A stretch of 40,152 nt of DNA. Source: Verrucomicrobiaceae bacterium. Lineage in GTDB: Bacteria; Verrucomicrobiota; Verrucomicrobiia; Verrucomicrobiales; V1-33. The stretch spans positions 1 through 40,152 of the forward strand of contig JAIXVE010000124.1 in assembly GCA_027483175.1 (NCBI GenBank), read 5' to 3'. Position 1 is the first letter of the stretch, and every line of letters begins with the position of its first letter. The notes beneath the pieces were generated by a model. That model made no database searches. It was not told the origin of the DNA and worked only from the letters and a program-made list of their open reading frames with translations. Made by a program: the position numbers and the translations under genes. Below, piece by piece: positions 18,901 to 25,893 of this stretch.

Positions 18901-20191
18901 TTTCCACGAGGGCGAGTGGAAGGGGGATTCATGGGGCACGCGTCCGGACACGCGCGGGCCTTACTATCAGCCGGAGACGTGGGCGGAGTCGGGCAAGGTG
19001 CTGGCGGTGCTGCAAGAAGTGCTAGGGCGTTTGAAGGGAGAGGAAGCGGCTTGGCTGGCTGGGGAGATGACGCGCAACCGGATTGAGGATGATGCGGCGG
19101 CGCGGCAGATGGTGGTGCTGGCGGCGACGGATGGGAAGGTTCGGAGTGCATTGCTAGGGCAGCTGGTGAAGAAGGACGGGGTGCCGCAGGAAGCGGTGCC
19201 GGTGGTGGTGCAGGCGGCGACGGCGGCGGAGACGGCGGGTTCGGAGCGTGCGGACGCGGTGGCGATTCTGACGAAGACGGATCGGGCGGAGGCGTGGCGG
19301 GCGATGCCGGTGGCGCTGGGGAGGTTCGGGAATGACCGGGAGGCTGGCGATCGGGCGGTGCAGGCGTTTCTGGGGGCTCCGAAGCTGGAGAATTTCCACA
19401 CGTATTTCGAGGAACTGGCGGCGAAGGTGGATGGTGAGGGGAGTTTGTGGGCGGAAGCGGCGGTGCTGGCGCTGAGTGCTAGGAATTCGGGTGCGCCGGA
19501 AGCGCGCGAGCAGGGGATGAAGTCGCTGGAGGCTGGGTGGGCGGATGCGCGGCGGCGGGCGCAGATTCTGGAAGCGGTGGCGCGGATCAAGCACCGGCCG
19601 TTTGCGTCGAAGGTGCTGGCGGCGCTTAAGGATGAGGACAAGGCGGTGGCGGCGGCGGCGTTAGTGGCGGTGAAGGCGCTGAAGCTGGATCCGGCGGACG
19701 CGGATCTGCCGAAGATCGAGACGATGAAGGTGGAGGATGTGATTGCGGCGGTGGTGAAGACAAAGGGTGACGCGGTGGTGGGCGCGCAGATTTTTGCGCA
19801 GGCGACGTGCAACAATTGTCATACGGTGCGGAAGGATGTGGCGCAGAAGGGTCCGTATCTGGGGAACATTGCGGACACGTACAAGCGGCCTGAGCTAGCG
19901 GAAGCGATTCTGAACCCGAACAAGACGCTGGCTCAGGGGTTTGTGACGAATTTCTTTGTGCTGAAGAAGGGTGATCCCGTGATGGGGTTTGTGGTGCAGG
20001 AGAGTGCGACGGAGGTGACGATTCGCAATCAGACGGGGGCCGAGCAGAAGATTGCGGTGGGGGATATTCAGGAGCGGCAGAAGCTGCCGACGAGTCTGAT
20101 GCCGCCGGGGTTGATGAATCAGCTGACGGTGAAGGATTTTGCGAGTCTGCTGGATTATCTGGAGGTGCTGGCGAAGCAGCAGAAGAAGTGA
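15959..20191 (+). CDS. ThuA / discoidin / PVC-type membrane-bound dehydrogenase / HEAT / haem-binding protein (1410 aa)
   Basis: A signal peptide (~1-20) is followed by a ThuA-like domain (~20-225; VLYITGGCCHDYP, HCAMHCY, GHHNETV), an F5/8 type C (discoidin) domain (~258-391; DLGKAQTV, DGKAATRW) and a propeller of the Planctomycete/Verrucomicrobia 'putative membrane-bound dehydrogenase' type (~410-748; DLDGDGRAD, NGLTLGIDGWLYVATGD). HEAT-like alpha repeats (~755-1245) follow, then the C-terminal haem-binding domain with C1284-N-N-C1287-H1288 and a later PPGLMNQLT that could supply the axial Met. The architecture indicates a periplasmic or surface sugar or polysaccharide dehydrogenase passing electrons to an attached cytochrome c; the substrate is not deducible. 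ATG 15959 was chosen because it gives a clean signal peptide; a TTG at 15947 is in frame. Codons end almost uniformly in G. Confidence 0.9.
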   Translation: MTSRIVASLLAGTVLTAGAVEPLKVLYITGGCCHDYPAQADLIPAGVEERANVKFTVFLDPNVSTASKMKVYEDANWAAAYDVIVHNECYADVKDPEWTQRILKPHKEGKPGVVIHCAMHCYRDGTEEWFKFCGVTSHRHGAHYPHEVRNVNAGHPVMQGWGPAWANPAGELYWIEKVWPDTTVLGESKNQENGKAEPCVWTSNYMGKARVFGTTLGHHNETVSDGKFLDLLARGIVWSAGKRPEDYVKRAEPKRVPVNVALGKKAKASSEEGGKNNVAGNAVDGKAATRWCANGAQAGEWVEVDLGKAQTVTGARIAWEGSHAIYRYKVEGSADGKAWEMLYDGSKNVLKGTSEVAFKRDGVRHVRVTFLGTDAGGWGSIWELVVHGTETEVVSAAAAAGADDGKVLSDVKVPAEFDVSVFATPPAANYPVYVAAAPDGTLFVSCDKNGSLDRKPLRGSIIRLKDLDGDGRADQSNLYVSDVDSPRGAVWDHDRLYLVHPPHLSAFIDHNGDGVSDEQKILVKNIAFGFADRPADHTTNGLTLGIDGWLYVATGDFGFVEAEGTDGKKLQFRYGGVVRVRPDGTDLQVYTTGTRNILDVAMSPLLDGFCRDNTNDGGGWDMRFHHFTGMEDHGYPRLYMNFGDEHIKPLAEYGGGSGCGGAWLNEPGYPERYANVPLTCDWGRSFTYSHHVTPNGATFKDDVREFIGMTRVTDVDPDAMSRLYAASWRGASFNYGGEDVGYIVGVKPKGYTPEALPDFEKASAGELVKLLESPSARRRLEAVRALGRRGVPSEATVKSLVGLAGNGASPLASRVAAVFALNESMAGKSTEAIAGLAKIGDIQAWVIRALADRPVSAASAPLAVLKAGCESENVRVRLESAVALARTGKVEGAVAILPLLGDADPVIAHTAFRALVELKAADACFSVVDRADASYEQRKGALYALMRMHEPAVVDGLIARVAKEGDSARLRGLLAALCRLHFHEGEWKGDSWGTRPDTRGPYYQPETWAESGKVLAVLQEVLGRLKGEEAAWLAGEMTRNRIEDDAAARQMVVLAATDGKVRSALLGQLVKKDGVPQEAVPVVVQAATAAETAGSERADAVAILTKTDRAEAWRAMPVALGRFGNDREAGDRAVQAFLGAPKLENFHTYFEELAAKVDGEGSLWAEAAVLALSARNSGAPEAREQGMKSLEAGWADARRRAQILEAVARIKHRPFASKVLAALKDEDKAVAAAALVAVKALKLDPADADLPKIETMKVEDVIAAVVKTKGDAVVGAQIFAQATCNNCHTVRKDVAQKGPYLGNIADTYKRPELAEAILNPNKTLAQGFVTNFFVLKKGDPVMGFVVQESATEVTIRNQTGAEQKIAVGDIQERQKLPTSLMPPGLMNQLTVKDFASLLDYLEVLAKQQKK

Positions 20192-20217
20192 GGGGGAGGG
20201 GTGGGGCTGCGGGTTCA

Positions 20218-20256
20218 GATGCACGCGGTTGGGCGCGGCATCCACTCTGGTTTTTT
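20218..20256 (+). terminator. Intrinsic terminator candidate after the haem/dehydrogenase gene
   Basis: GATGC-A-CGCG pairs with CGCG-GCATC (20218-20242) around a 6-nt loop with one bulged A. A T6 run follows at 20251-20256, about 8 nt after the stem. It lies 27 bp after the stop of the plus-strand gene, between convergent genes. Confidence 0.5.
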
Positions 20257-20262
20257 GGAGGC

Positions 20263-21447
20263 TTAGAAGTCGCCGGAGAGGAGTTGGAGGTAGCGGGCTC
20301 CTTCGGTGGCTAGGGTGGCGGTGTTGCCGGAGCCTGAGAGGAGGTTGCGGGAGGCCCATGAGTGGGAGGTGGGTGAGGGGCGGACCCATGAGACGGCGGG
20401 GAACTGGACGGGTTGGGAGGAGGGGGCAATGGAGAGGGGGACGCCAGCGCCGTTGAGGGAGATTTCCCATGAGGCGGCGGGTGGGCCGGGTTGCCGGAGC
20501 CATGGGTAGCGGCGGACGATGTCGAGTTCTGCGCCGTCGCGGCACGGGACGAGGGCGCGCCAGAGGGGTTGGTCGTTTTTGAGGAAGTCGGCTGGTGTCA
20601 GGCCGGGGTCGCGCTGGGCGGCGATGAGGAAGGCGGCGGCGTCGATGCCGGTGAGGTTGCTGCCGTGGAAGTTGCCGTGGCCGTTGGGGCTGCGATTATG
20701 TTTAACGTAGTAGTCGTCGAAGTGTTCGCTGAGGAGGAGGGCGATTTCGAGGTGGAGGTGGGAGCGGCGGCGGTCGATGCCGGCTCCGGTGTGGCCCATG
20801 ACGCCGAGTTGGTCGCCGCGGCGGACGGTGGTGCCGACGGTGGCATCGATGTGGTGGAGGTGGGCGTAGAGGCTGTAGAAGGTGCCGGCTTTGGGGCCGC
20901 AAGGGTGGGCGACGACGAGGTAGTTGCCGTAGTTGCTGGTGAGGGGAGGTTTGAGGGCGTAGACAACGGTGCCGTCAGCGATGGCGCGGACTGGGTCGGT
21001 GGGTTCGCCTTTGGGGTCGCGGGCGACGGGCGCGATGTCGATGCCTTCGTGGAATTTGGTGAAGACCTCGCCGTGGGCGGTGGTGCGGGCGTTTCTAACG
21101 AAGCCGTAGGAGCCGCCTTCCCAGACCTGCGAGGTGGTGCGGTCCTTGGGGTTGTAGCGGTCGACGAACATGAAGAACGCGGCGGGGTCGTTCGAGATGA
21201 GGGCTTTGTTGTCGGTGGGGAATGAGAAGGTCGGGCCGGTGCGGACGGGTTTGGGAGGGGGCGGCGGAGGGGATGGAGGGGCAGGGGCCGGGTCGGGAGT
21301 GGGGGACGGTGTGGGGGCGGGGGTGAGGGAGAGGACTGGTTCGGGGGCGGGTGGCGGGGGTTCCTCGGAGCGGTGGCAGGCCGCGAGGCTGAGCGAGGCG
21401 GCTGCGAGGGTGAGGGCGCGGGGGGGCCGCTGGAGCGGGAGAAGCAT
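20263..21447 (-). CDS. M23-family peptidase lipoprotein (394 aa)
   Basis: The start at ATG 21447 gives a lipoprotein signal ending LSLAAC (Cys24). A Pro-rich linker (~28-65) of the kind that spans the envelope follows, then a LytM/M23 domain (~70-260) with the complete zinc set: H133 and D137 in FHEGID, and H230 and H232 in SHLHLE. A ~130-residue C-terminal extension with several Trp is not a named domain. The family cleaves peptidoglycan cross-bridges or peptide stems at the cell envelope; whether this one is active or regulatory is not shown, but the ligands are intact. The frame stays open upstream to 22425 only because of composition: that extension is Pro/Ser/Arg junk and would cross the preceding gene. 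It sits 23 nt after that gene, suggesting an operon. Confidence 0.85.
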   Translation of the reverse strand: MLLPLQRPPRALTLAAASLSLAACHRSEEPPPPAPEPVLSLTPAPTPSPTPDPAPAPPSPPPPPPKPVRTGPTFSFPTDNKALISNDPAAFFMFVDRYNPKDRTTSQVWEGGSYGFVRNARTTAHGEVFTKFHEGIDIAPVARDPKGEPTDPVRAIADGTVVYALKPPLTSNYGNYLVVAHPCGPKAGTFYSLYAHLHHIDATVGTTVRRGDQLGVMGHTGAGIDRRRSHLHLEIALLLSEHFDDYYVKHNRSPNGHGNFHGSNLTGIDAAAFLIAAQRDPGLTPADFLKNDQPLWRALVPCRDGAELDIVRRYPWLRQPGPPAASWEISLNGAGVPLSIAPSSQPVQFPAVSWVRPSPTSHSWASRNLLSGSGNTATLATEGARYLQLLSGDF

Positions 21448-21470
21448 GCTTGGGGGGAGCCGTGTCGGGG

Positions 21471-21950
21471 TTACTCGATGGGCGGCTCGGGCGGGTCGAG
21501 GCGGCGGAGTTTTTTGGACATGAGCTTGAGGTCGGCTTCGGTGAGGCCCTGCCAGATGACCATGTAGCCGTCGAAGTTGCGCGGGGCGGTGATGCGCTGG
21601 ACGTCGACGGGGCGGCCGTTGACGATGACGCGGGTGAGTTTGCCGCGGACCATGGAGACCATGACCTGGTGGGCCTGGAGGCCGGCTTCGGTGAGTTTGA
21701 GGGCGACGCCGATGGAGCCGTCGTCGGCGGCGAAGGAGTAGAAGGAGGAGAAGTGCCTGGTGACGAGGTCGGGGGAGACGTGGAATCGGTAGACCTCGCC
21801 GTCGATGACCTCCTGGCGCATCATTTTCGGGTTGTCGGTTTCGTCGGCTTCGGAGTGGAAGCCGATGTAGAGCGGGGTGGACCGGCCGCCGGCGTAGAGG
21901 GAGCCGGTGAGGAGGGCCATGAGGGAGACGAGGCGGAGGAGGGCGGGCAT
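21471..21950 (-). CDS. Small secreted protein upstream of the M23 peptidase (159 aa)
   Basis: I do not recognise the family. ATG 21950 places a clean signal peptide at the start (LLRLVSLMALLTGSLYAG); an in-frame ATG 12 codons upstream gives a Pro-rich lead that spoils it. The mature part (~20-159) is mixed alpha/beta with one notable stretch, RVIVNGRPVDVQRI, and a charged C-terminal tail (KKLRRLDPPEPPIE). It precedes the M23 lipoprotein gene by 23 nt in the same direction, so the pair is probably one transcript and the protein may act in the periplasm with the peptidase; this is inferred from position only. Confidence 0.75.
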   Translation of the reverse strand: MPALLRLVSLMALLTGSLYAGGRSTPLYIGFHSEADETDNPKMMRQEVIDGEVYRFHVSPDLVTRHFSSFYSFAADDGSIGVALKLTEAGLQAHQVMVSMVRGKLTRVIVNGRPVDVQRITAPRNFDGYMVIWQGLTEADLKLMSKKLRRLDPPEPPIE

Positions 21951-22005
21951 GGCGGGTATTGAACCCGGAGCTGGGGTGGAATGCAAGCTCCGGGTGAGGT
22001 GGGGG

Positions 22006-22090
22006 GATTTGAGATTTGAGATTTGAGATTGGGGATTGGGGATTGGGGATTGGGGATTGGGGATTGGGGATTGGGGATTGGGGATTGGGG
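22006..22090. repeat. Heptanucleotide tandem array: 3x GATTTGA then 9x ATTGGGG
   Basis: The tract keeps strict 7-bp register: three GATTTGA units (22006-22026) pass directly into nine ATTGGGG units (22028-22090, reverse complement CCCCAAT) with no point differences. It lies upstream of the 159-aa secreted gene and downstream of the M24 peptidase gene. Frames crossing it encode a meaningless Asn-Pro-Gln-Ser-Pro-Ile heptad. Such arrays expand and contract by slippage. Confidence 0.95.
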
Positions 22091-22160
22091 ATGGGCGCGT
22101 TGGGAGAAATGGGTCTCACGCGAGGGCGCGAAGAAGCGGATGGCTGGTTCGGGAGGATAT

Positions 22161-22320
22161 GTGGACAGGGCTCTTGAGGGGGGGAGTCCGAGAATAGGTA
22201 GACAGACCTCTTGGGGGGAGGCGGGGTGGCGGCGGGTTGATGGGGTGAGGAAGAGGGGGCGGAGAGGATAATGAGACAGAGCTCTTCGGCGTATGATGAG
22301 ACAGAGCTCCGCGGCGTATG
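22161..22320. repeat. Cluster of four related GACAG-CTCTT elements, two as a 25-bp tandem pair
   Basis: Related copies lie at 22161-22175 (GTGGACAGGGCTCTT), 22196-22212 (AGGTAGACAGACCTCTT), 22271-22295 and 22296-22320. The last two are adjacent 25-bp units beginning ATGAGACAGAGCTC and ending CGGCGTATG, identical at 23 of 25 positions. The rest of 22321-22464 has a short GC-rich segment (22377-22440) with small inverted repeats (GCCAG-CGGG-CTGGC; AAGGCCTT) and no gene. The whole 21951-22464 interval appears non-coding. Confidence 0.75.
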
Positions 22321-22464
22321 AGCGCGGGACGACGGCGGACCCGGGGCGTGTGGGGAGAGGTGCTTGGGTTGGGCCGGGCCAGCGGGCTGGCTCCGGGAAA
22401 GCGGCAGCAGGCTTCCGCAGTCCAAGGCCTTCGGCTAGCTGGTACGGAGAAGGGAGGGGTGGGG

Positions 22465-23706
22465 TTAGAAGCGGAGGAGGGCTTCGATTTCGGGGGCGGA
22501 GGAGGGCATGGGGGCGGTGAGGATTTCGGGGCCGTCGGGGGTGAGGGCGATGGTTTCTTCGAGGCGGAGGCCGAAGCCGGCGGCATGGAAGAGGATGCCT
22601 GGTTCGACGGCGAGGGCGGCGCCTTGGGAGAGGGGTTCGGAGTCGGGGACTGGGTCGTGGACTTCCATGCCGATGTGGTGGAAGATGCGATGGGGGCAGA
22701 TGCGGCGGATGGCTGGGGAGATGAGGGAGGGGTCGGGGACGTCGGTGGCTGGGAGGAGGCCGCAGCGGAGGAGTTCGTGCTGGAGGAAGAGGAGGGTTTC
22801 GTCGTGGCAGTCTTTGAGGAGTCGTCCTGGTTTGAGGGAGGCGATGGCGGCGTGGAGGGTGCGGTGGACGGCGTCGTGGGCGGTGAGTTGGAGGGGGGTG
22901 AAGGCGCCGGAGGCTGGGAAGGAGCGGGCGAGGTCGGCGTGCCAGCGGTCGTGTTCGGCGGTGGCGTCGAAGAGGATGAGGTCGCCGGGATCTGCGGGGC
23001 GGCGGTCGCCGTGCCAGTGGAGGGTGAGGGATTCGGGGCCTGAGGCGGTGAGGATGGGGCAGCCTGGGCCGCGGGAGCCGCGGTGGTGGATGGCGTGGAG
23101 GAATTCGGCTTTGAGGTCGCAGCCGCGGATGCCTGGTTTGATGGTGGCTGCGGCGCGGCGCATGGCGGAGGCGGCGGAGGTGGCGGCGGCGCGGATGGCG
23201 TCGAGGTCGGCGTCGGATTTGACGGCGCGGAGACGGCCGAGGAGCGGGGCGAGGCGGTCGATGCGGTGGGCTGGGAGGAGACGGGCGCAGAGGGAGGCGA
23301 GCCATGGGTCGTCGCTGTCCGGGGCGAAGGGGTTGCCGCCGGTGAAGACGAGGATTCTGCGGGCGCTGAAGGCGAGGGAGCGGAGGGCAGGTTCGAAGAG
23401 ACGGAAGGGGGAGATTTCGGGGATGGCGGCGGCGGCGGTCTGATCTGGGGAGATGGTGCCGTCCCAGAGGGAGGCGGAGGGTTCGGGGATGAAGAGCCGT
23501 TCGCGGAGCGGGCCGGCGTCGGGTTTTTCGAGGATGAGGCCGCAGGTGGGGTGGTCGAGGCCAGTGAGGTAGTGGAAGTCAGGCCATGGGTCGGCGGAGT
23601 CCGGGCCGGGGGAGCGGCGCTGGGGGCTGGTGGCGATGACGGCGAGGTCGCCCTTGTCCATGAGGGAGCCTAGCCGGTGCCGACGGGCAGCGAACGGAGA
23701 GGCCAT
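22465..23706 (-). CDS. M24 metallopeptidase, Xaa-Pro aminopeptidase (aminopeptidase P) type
   Basis: The 413-aa length fits the family. An N-terminal creatinase-like domain (~1-170; FHYLTGLDHPTC corresponds to the usual FxYLTG motif) precedes a pita-bread catalytic domain with all five metal ligands in order: D247 (FDATAEHDRW), D258 (HADLARSF), H344 (HHIGMEVHD), E368 (AVEPGIL) and E383 (RLEETIAL). It should remove N-terminal residues preceding proline in the cytoplasm. It has no signal peptide. The gene lies upstream of the repeat cluster and 41 nt after the oxidoreductase stop, in the same direction, so co-transcription is plausible although no functional link is evident. Confidence 0.9.
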   Translation of the reverse strand: MASPFAARRHRLGSLMDKGDLAVIATSPQRRSPGPDSADPWPDFHYLTGLDHPTCGLILEKPDAGPLRERLFIPEPSASLWDGTISPDQTAAAAIPEISPFRLFEPALRSLAFSARRILVFTGGNPFAPDSDDPWLASLCARLLPAHRIDRLAPLLGRLRAVKSDADLDAIRAAATSAASAMRRAAATIKPGIRGCDLKAEFLHAIHHRGSRGPGCPILTASGPESLTLHWHGDRRPADPGDLILFDATAEHDRWHADLARSFPASGAFTPLQLTAHDAVHRTLHAAIASLKPGRLLKDCHDETLLFLQHELLRCGLLPATDVPDPSLISPAIRRICPHRIFHHIGMEVHDPVPDSEPLSQGAALAVEPGILFHAAGFGLRLEETIALTPDGPEILTAPMPSSAPEIEALLRF

Positions 23707-23747
23707 GGAAGGGGTTGGCTATGGAGAGCCGGGAGGGGCTGGAGGGG

Positions 23748-25076
23748 TCAGGCGAGGCCTGGGATTTCGAAGCCCTTGCGGTAGGAGGAGCGGCCGATGA
23801 GGGCGTTGGCTTCCGGGTTGTTGGGGAAAGTGAGGTTGGCGGCGTCCCATGTGAGTTCCTTGTCAGGGAAGACACTGGCGAGGCAGCCCAGGAGGACCGA
23901 TTCGGTGAGCGGGCCGGCGTAGTCGAAGTTGGCGCTGGGCTTGCGTTTTCCGTCGAGGATGCAGTCGACGAAGTCGAGCCAGTGGTCGCGTGGTTCGAGT
24001 TTCGGGTAGGGGTGGCCCTTGAATTTGTCTAGCGGATAGAGGAGCGGGCGGGAGCCGTGGCCGAAGAGCATGATGCCGTCGGTGCCGACGAAGATGCTGC
24101 CCTGGTCGGGGATGCGGCCGCCGACGAGGCTGGCGAGTTCTGCGGGTGGGCGGGCGGAGCCGTCGTACCATGTGACATTGACGGTTTTGTCGGCGGTGAA
24201 GGCGGTGCCGGGGAACGTGTAGGCGACCTTGCCGTTGATGGCCCAGTTGTCCTTGTTAGGAGTGGGGCCGGAGTATTTGACGGAGAGTGGGGACGTGAGG
24301 TCGAGGGCGCGGTACCAGCCGCTGAACATGTGGCAGCCCATGTCGCCGAGGGTGCCGGTGCCGAAGTCGCGGCGCTTGCGCCAGTTGCCTGGATGGTAGT
24401 AGCCGTTGATGAAGGGGCGTTCGGTGGCGACGCCGAGCCAGAGGTTCCAGTCGAATTCCGGCGGGATGGGGTCGGCGTTGGTGGGAGCGGTGCCCATGTC
24501 GCCCCATTCTTTATTGCTGAAGCTGTGGACTTCCTTGATTTTGCCGATGGCTCCTTCGCGGATGAGGCCCTGGGCCCAGCGTTCGGAGAAGTCGCTGCTG
24601 ACCTGGATGCCCATCTGGGTCATGACGCCTTTGGCGCGGGCGAGGTTGGTGATGTGGCGGCACTCGCGGAGGTTCTGGGTGAGTGGTTTCTGGCCGTAGA
24701 CGTGCTTGCCGAGGGTGATGCAGGCGGAACCGATGATGCCGTGCATGTGGTCCGGGGTGGAGACGTTGGCGCTGTCGAAGTTATCGCCTTCTTTGGCGAG
24801 GAATTCGCGGAAGTCCTGGTAGAGCTTGGCGTTGGGCCATGCTTTGGTGATGCCGTCCCAGTTGCGTTTATCGACATCGACGACGGCGAAGACCTCGACG
24901 CTGGGGCTGCGGGAGATGCTTTCGAGGTCGGCGCGGGCCATGCCTGAGGCACCGAAGGAGACGTGGCGGATTTTACCGTTTGGGGAGGCGGCGCGGAGGT
25001 TGGGGATGAAGGCCGGGGCGGCGAGAGCGGCGGCGGTGGTGCGCAGGAAGGAGCGGCGAGAAGAGAGGTGATTCAT
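23748..25076 (-). CDS. Tat-exported Gfo/Idh/MocA family oxidoreductase
   Basis: The 442-aa protein starts with a twin-arginine signal (SSRRSFLRTT, R7-R8) and an Ala-rich hydrophobic core cut near ASP. The Rossmann part (~35-160) has VSFGASGMA in place of the usual GxGxxG, followed by VVDVD, the STPDHMH strand and GKHVYGQKP, where family members usually have EKP. The catalytic/C-terminal domain (~160-442) includes GTLGDMGCHM, matching the D-x-G-x-H signature. The family uses tightly bound NAD(P) to oxidise or epimerise sugars and cyclitols, and Tat export suits a cofactor loaded before secretion. Such paralogues are abundant in Planctomycetes and Verrucomicrobia; the substrate is unknown. The Glu-to-Gln change in the KP motif may alter chemistry. 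Confidence 0.9.
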   Translation of the reverse strand: MNHLSSRRSFLRTTAAALAAPAFIPNLRAASPNGKIRHVSFGASGMARADLESISRSPSVEVFAVVDVDKRNWDGITKAWPNAKLYQDFREFLAKEGDNFDSANVSTPDHMHGIIGSACITLGKHVYGQKPLTQNLRECRHITNLARAKGVMTQMGIQVSSDFSERWAQGLIREGAIGKIKEVHSFSNKEWGDMGTAPTNADPIPPEFDWNLWLGVATERPFINGYYHPGNWRKRRDFGTGTLGDMGCHMFSGWYRALDLTSPLSVKYSGPTPNKDNWAINGKVAYTFPGTAFTADKTVNVTWYDGSARPPAELASLVGGRIPDQGSIFVGTDGIMLFGHGSRPLLYPLDKFKGHPYPKLEPRDHWLDFVDCILDGKRKPSANFDYAGPLTESVLLGCLASVFPDKELTWDAANLTFPNNPEANALIGRSSYRKGFEIPGLA

Positions 25077-25191
25077 GAGAAAAATGGATTAGGAAAGGGA
25101 CTGGGGACAGCGAAACTGGATCGTGGGTAGGGCTGGTGGCGGGTGCGGGCAAGTAGATGCGGGCAACGCATTGCTGTATTGATTGGGAGGG

Positions 25192-25869
25192 TCAGCCGCG
25201 GCGGTGTTCGAGGATGGCGAGCATGAGGAAGGCGAGGATGAGGTTGAGGATTTCGAGGGGACTGGCGGGGCCGGATTGTTCGATGGCGAAGGTTCCCTGT
25301 CTGAGGGCGGGGCGTTTGATGAGACGGAGGGCGTGGGTGGCGGAGGGACTTGAGGCGAGGTAGCGGGGTTTGAAAAAGGGGATGGTGAGGAAGTTGAGGA
25401 TGGGGATCTGGCTGAGGGTGCGGTCGATGGTTTTGGCGAAGGGGTTTTCCTCGCGGATGGTGAAGGGCGGGGTGGAGTTGTCGGGGTTGAAGAGCGAGTA
25501 GCGGGCGCGCCAGAGCGAGCGTCGATGCTGGCGGCCGATGGTGCCGATGTGGGTGTTGGAAGCGTCGGTGAAGCGGTAGCGTGCGGACCAACCGGGGATG
25601 TGAGCGGGATGGATCTGGGCGAGGCGGGTGGTGGCGGAGGCGTCGGTGAAGAGGTCGACGTGTTCGCGCAGGCTGAAGAATTTCTGGCGGGCGTGGAGCA
25701 CGTGGCGGCCGTTGGCGTCGGTGATTTCGATGCGTGGGGCGAGGGCGAGACTGCGGAAGGAGAGGCGGAGGGGGAAGGTGATGCCGTCGAGGTGCTGGGC
25801 GAGGGCATCCCCGTTGATGGGCTGGGCCGAGGCTGGAGGGGCGTAGGGGTTGGGGGTGTCGGGTGCCAC
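25192..25869 (-). CDS. LURP-one-related (tubby-like) protein, copy 2, with C-terminal anchor (225 aa)
   Basis: The protein starts with a disordered NPYAPPASAQP-type lead and a central beta-rich domain (~35-175) with RHVLHARQKFF, a Trp/Arg-rich stretch WSARYRFTD, RARYSLF and FTIREENPFAK. These features resemble the bacterial LURP-one/scramblase-like tubby superfamily; this assignment is by eye. The end (~207-220) is hydrophobic (ILNLILAFLMLAIL), followed by the basic tail EHRRG, consistent with a tail anchor. It is the same length as its neighbour, with long identical blocks (IREENPFAK, QIPILNFLTI, LRLIKRPA), and lies 24 nt downstream of it: a tandem duplication in one transcript. Function is unknown; lipid or membrane association is suggested only by fold and anchor. 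Confidence 0.75.
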   Translation of the reverse strand: MAPDTPNPYAPPASAQPINGDALAQHLDGITFPLRLSFRSLALAPRIEITDANGRHVLHARQKFFSLREHVDLFTDASATTRLAQIHPAHIPGWSARYRFTDASNTHIGTIGRQHRRSLWRARYSLFNPDNSTPPFTIREENPFAKTIDRTLSQIPILNFLTIPFFKPRYLASSPSATHALRLIKRPALRQGTFAIEQSGPASPLEILNLILAFLMLAILEHRRG

Positions 25870-25893
25870 GGGACTAGTGGTGATGGTGGGCGG

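Noticed and set aside
22006-22090. CRISPR array
   Set aside because: The units are 7 bp with no spacers; it is a simple tandem repeat.
21448-22425. N-terminal extension of the M23 peptidase frame to 720 residues
   Set aside because: The extension overlaps the upstream 159-aa gene and crosses repeats; the lipoprotein signal at 21447 marks the real start.
21821-23305. A 494-codon minus-strand open frame with Pro/Arg-rich product
   Set aside because: It overlaps the M24 peptidase gene in another frame, crosses the heptamer array and has no domain-like sequence.
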